From the NCBI GenBank assembly GCA_900313765.1, contig OMSN01000032.1, forward strand, positions 1 through 15,404: a stretch of DNA of 15,404 nt, written 5' to 3'. A model generated the notes under the pieces. The model was given only the letters and a program-made list of their open reading frames with translations. It was not told the DNA's origin and did not search any database. The position numbers and the translations under genes are program-made. Of this stretch, positions 13,743 to 15,404 are shown piece after piece (within the stretch, counting starts at the first letter, position 1; every line of letters starts with the position of its first letter). The DNA is from an uncultured Eubacteriales bacterium (lineage in GTDB: Bacteria; Bacillota; Clostridia; Lachnospirales; Lachnospiraceae).

Positions 13743-14942
13743 GTGAACGAGACTTCGTTGGTTCATATTATCAAGGACGACTGTGTCCTGATGCTCCACA
13801 GGACCCGGAAGAAGAACGACATCAATCATGACAAGTGGATCGGTGTCGGGGGAAAGTTTGAGTGGGGTGAGAGTCCGGAAGAATGCATGCGCCGGGAAGT
13901 GTATGAGGAGACAGGCCTTCTGATCGATGAATATCGATATTGCGGCATCGTCACTTTCGTCTCGATCGATGAAGATATGGAATACATGCACCTGTTCGTG
14001 GTGACCGGATTCCATGATGCAGAGGGCACCTGTGTAAAGAACGCAAAAAGTACCCCGGGAGATCCTCAGGTGCGGCTGAAGGACTGCGATGAGGGGGAAC
14101 TGGAATGGCTCCCCGTCAGTGAACTGACACACATTCCGCACTGGGTGGGAGACCGCCTGTTTCTGTCCATGATCATGGGGCGGGAGTTTCCGTTCTTTTC
14201 CATGAAGCTGGTCTACCGTCAGGGAGAACTGCTGCAGGCAGTGCTCCGGGAACACAACTGCATCGTGACAGACAGGCTGCTTCTTCGTCCCTGGCTTCCG
14301 GAGGATGCCGCAGATCTCTATGAATATGCAAGGAATCCGAAGATAGGACCTCCCGCCGGATGGCCCCCGCATACGGATGTTGCGGACAGCCGAAGGGTGA
14401 TCCGGGATGTACTTACCCGCCCTGAGATCTATGCGATCGTACTGAGGGACACTTCTGCCCCCATAGGATCCGTCGGACTGCAGAATTTCAGGATCACAGG
14501 GCCGGACGGTTCCCTGATCTCTTATTTTGATGAAAGAAAGAGTGAAGATCCGCTGTGCTGTACGCTGCATGGACACCTGTATGAAACGGACGGCGGGAAG
14601 GACAGCTCTCTGCCGGACAGCCAACGGGACAGATCCTTTTGCCGGAACGATCCGGCAGCGGCTCTTCCTGAGGGACTGCAGCTGGAGGCAGATCTGGGAT
14701 ACTGGCTCGCTGAACCGTTCTGGCACAGCGGCATTATGACAGAAGCTGCGAATGCGGTTCTGAAGCATGGCAGGGAGCATCTTGGACTTGCGCGTGTCTG
14801 GGCGGATTACTATGAGGGAAATGAAGCTTCCAGGAAAGTGATGGAACGGGTGGGATTCCATTTCCATCACGTTGACAGGCACAAGGTGGTGGAACTGCTG
14901 GGAGAGGAGCGGACGTCCTTCGTGAATGTGCTGGAATTCTGA
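13743..14942 (+). CDS. Nudix hydrolase fused to GNAT acetyltransferase
   Basis: Two-domain protein of 399 residues. Residues about 1-165 are a Nudix domain with a complete Nudix box (Gly37, Glu43, Arg51-Glu52, Glu55-Glu56, Gly58), resembling 8-oxo-dGTP/MutT-type hydrolases of Bacillota (LHRTRKKNDINHDKWIGVGG). Residues from about 175 (TDRLLLRPWLPEDAADLYEY) to the end are a RimJ-like GNAT domain with LGYWLAEPFWHSGIMTEAAN as the acetyl-CoA region and GNEASRKVMERVGF at the end. Between the GNAT strand IGSVGLQNF and ADLGYWL lies a hydrophilic insertion of about 55 residues, absent from usual relatives. The start is GTG at 13743 with AGAGAGG nine bases before; the ATG at 13721 is out of frame and soon stops. 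What links hydrolysis and acetylation is unknown. Confidence 0.88.
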   Translation: MNETSLVHIIKDDCVLMLHRTRKKNDINHDKWIGVGGKFEWGESPEECMRREVYEETGLLIDEYRYCGIVTFVSIDEDMEYMHLFVVTGFHDAEGTCVKNAKSTPGDPQVRLKDCDEGELEWLPVSELTHIPHWVGDRLFLSMIMGREFPFFSMKLVYRQGELLQAVLREHNCIVTDRLLLRPWLPEDAADLYEYARNPKIGPPAGWPPHTDVADSRRVIRDVLTRPEIYAIVLRDTSAPIGSVGLQNFRITGPDGSLISYFDERKSEDPLCCTLHGHLYETDGGKDSSLPDSQRDRSFCRNDPAAALPEGLQLEADLGYWLAEPFWHSGIMTEAANAVLKHGREHLGLARVWADYYEGNEASRKVMERVGFHFHHVDRHKVVELLGEERTSFVNVLEF

Positions 14943-14959
14943 GCAAAAGATAAATGAAA

Positions 14960-14984
14960 CAGCGCCGGAGAGATTCCGGCGCTG
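14960..14984. terminator. Hairpin terminator between convergent genes
   Basis: A perfect 10-bp stem (14960-14969 with 14975-14984) with loop GAGAT lies between the Nudix-GNAT stop and the stop of the GntR gene. The T-rich tail is better on the - strand (TTTCATTTATCTTTT) than on the + strand (CTGTTATTC), so it may mainly end the regulator transcript but can serve both. Confidence 0.8.
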
Positions 14985-15020
14985 CTGTTATTCTGGAGAC
15001 AGGGTACAATCGGGATCCGA

Positions 15021-15404
15021 TCAGCTGTCCCAGCCGGAATCGTTATCCTGATCTGTGTTGGCTTTCTTCTTATTGCGGAGGGCCGTTGTCTGGAAGGTGA
15101 AATAATCCGGACGATGGCGCGTCTGTGTGTATTCGAACATGACGCCTTCCGAGTTGAAGGTCTGCCCGGTAACAACTGCAAGCGTGTCATAACCTTTCAG
15201 ATCCAGACTGTCCTCATCCATCTGCGTAACACGCTCTACGGTGATGGTGCGCTTGCTCATGATGATCGGCATCCCAAGATCTTTCTCGATATAGTTATAG
15301 ATGGAATGGATGCAGATCTCCTTGGTGAGTCCCGGCACCAGCTTCTTGTCATAGAGATTGATATCGAATACGCAGGGATCACCGTCCAGGGAACGGACAC
15401 GCTG
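15021..15404 (-). CDS. GntR-family transcriptional regulator, UTRA domain (N-terminus outside window)
   Basis: C-terminal part of a GntR/HutC-type regulator. The 127 visible residues continue in frame to the edge of the window, so the winged-helix DNA-binding part lies beyond it. The visible stretch is a UTRA effector domain: RVRSLDGDPCVFDINLYDKK, LVPGLTKE, SIYNYIEKDLGMPI, then VMFEYTQTRHRPDYFTF, the usual end where the ligand pocket closes. Wording such as EYTQTRHRPDYF is closest in my memory to TreR, the trehalose-operon repressor, which senses trehalose 6-phosphate. That is a suggestion only, since the effector residues cannot be judged here. The tail (NKKKANTDQDNDSGWDS) is hydrophilic and not conserved. 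Confidence 0.88.
   Translation of the reverse strand, partial: QRVRSLDGDPCVFDINLYDKKLVPGLTKEICIHSIYNYIEKDLGMPIIMSKRTITVERVTQMDEDSLDLKGYDTLAVVTGQTFNSEGVMFEYTQTRHRPDYFTFQTTALRNKKKANTDQDNDSGWDS

Noticed and set aside
13614..14882. Upstream extension of the - strand GNAT gene to 581 residues
   Set aside because: The added part is antisense to the Nudix-GNAT gene and spans both promoters. The GNAT fold begins right at the ATG at 13613.

Overview
The window (15.4 kb, roughly 50% GC by eye) looks like ordinary chromosome of a Gram-positive anaerobe of the Bacillota. Clostridia, probably Lachnospiraceae, is the best guess. The signs are lipobox lipoproteins, strong GGAGG-type ribosome binding sites, a lipoprotein full of Glu-Thr-Glu-Ala-Pro repeats, a GntR/UTRA regulator and a CyuA-type cysteine desulfidase. 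The lineage call is inference from gene style, not from a marker gene. I see no rRNA, tRNA, CRISPR array, insertion sequence or phage gene. No stretch over 300 bases lacks a gene; the longest gaps (2248-2444 and 6838-7031) hold a terminator and/or promoters.

Layout. (1) 1-2247, + strand: end of a carbohydrate ABC importer operon, a MalG-type permease (5' end outside the window) overlapping a solute-binding lipoprotein that also has a C-terminal membrane helix. A strong terminator follows. (2) 2445-3956, +: a monocistronic acidic repeat lipoprotein with its own promoter, ending at a bidirectional terminator. (3) 4065-6837, -: an operon of polar amino acid ABC permease, ATPase and a class I/II aminotransferase. 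Its binding-protein gene (7032-7892) is transcribed divergently, with a promoter visible on each side. (4) 7999-8523, +: stand-alone CinA C-terminal domain (NMN amidase family). (5) 8669-11805, +: a metal efflux unit. A free HMA metallochaperone-like protein and a Zn/Cd/Pb-type P1B ATPase are separated by an internal terminator, and a glycerophosphodiester phosphodiesterase family gene follows. In front lies a promoter with a TGAA-N6-TTCA inverted repeat typical of ArsR/SmtB metal sensors, but no sensor gene is in the window. (6) 11815-13613, -: a GNAT acetyltransferase followed by a CyuA/UPF0597 L-cysteine desulfidase homologue. (7) 13743-14942, +: a Nudix hydrolase fused to a GNAT acetyltransferase, sharing a short divergent promoter region with (6). 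(8) 15021-15404, -: the 3' part of a GntR/UTRA regulator resembling TreR, convergent with (7) across a hairpin terminator.

I do not see an obviously new multi-gene system. The points most worth a second look are single-gene departures from family rules: a binding protein whose lipobox cysteine is serine, a cysteine desulfidase homologue with Trp in place of the GCTEP cysteine, a doubly anchored sugar-binding protein, a GDPD with a rewritten PEN region, the Nudix-GNAT fusion, and the metal operator with the split HMA/ATPase arrangement.
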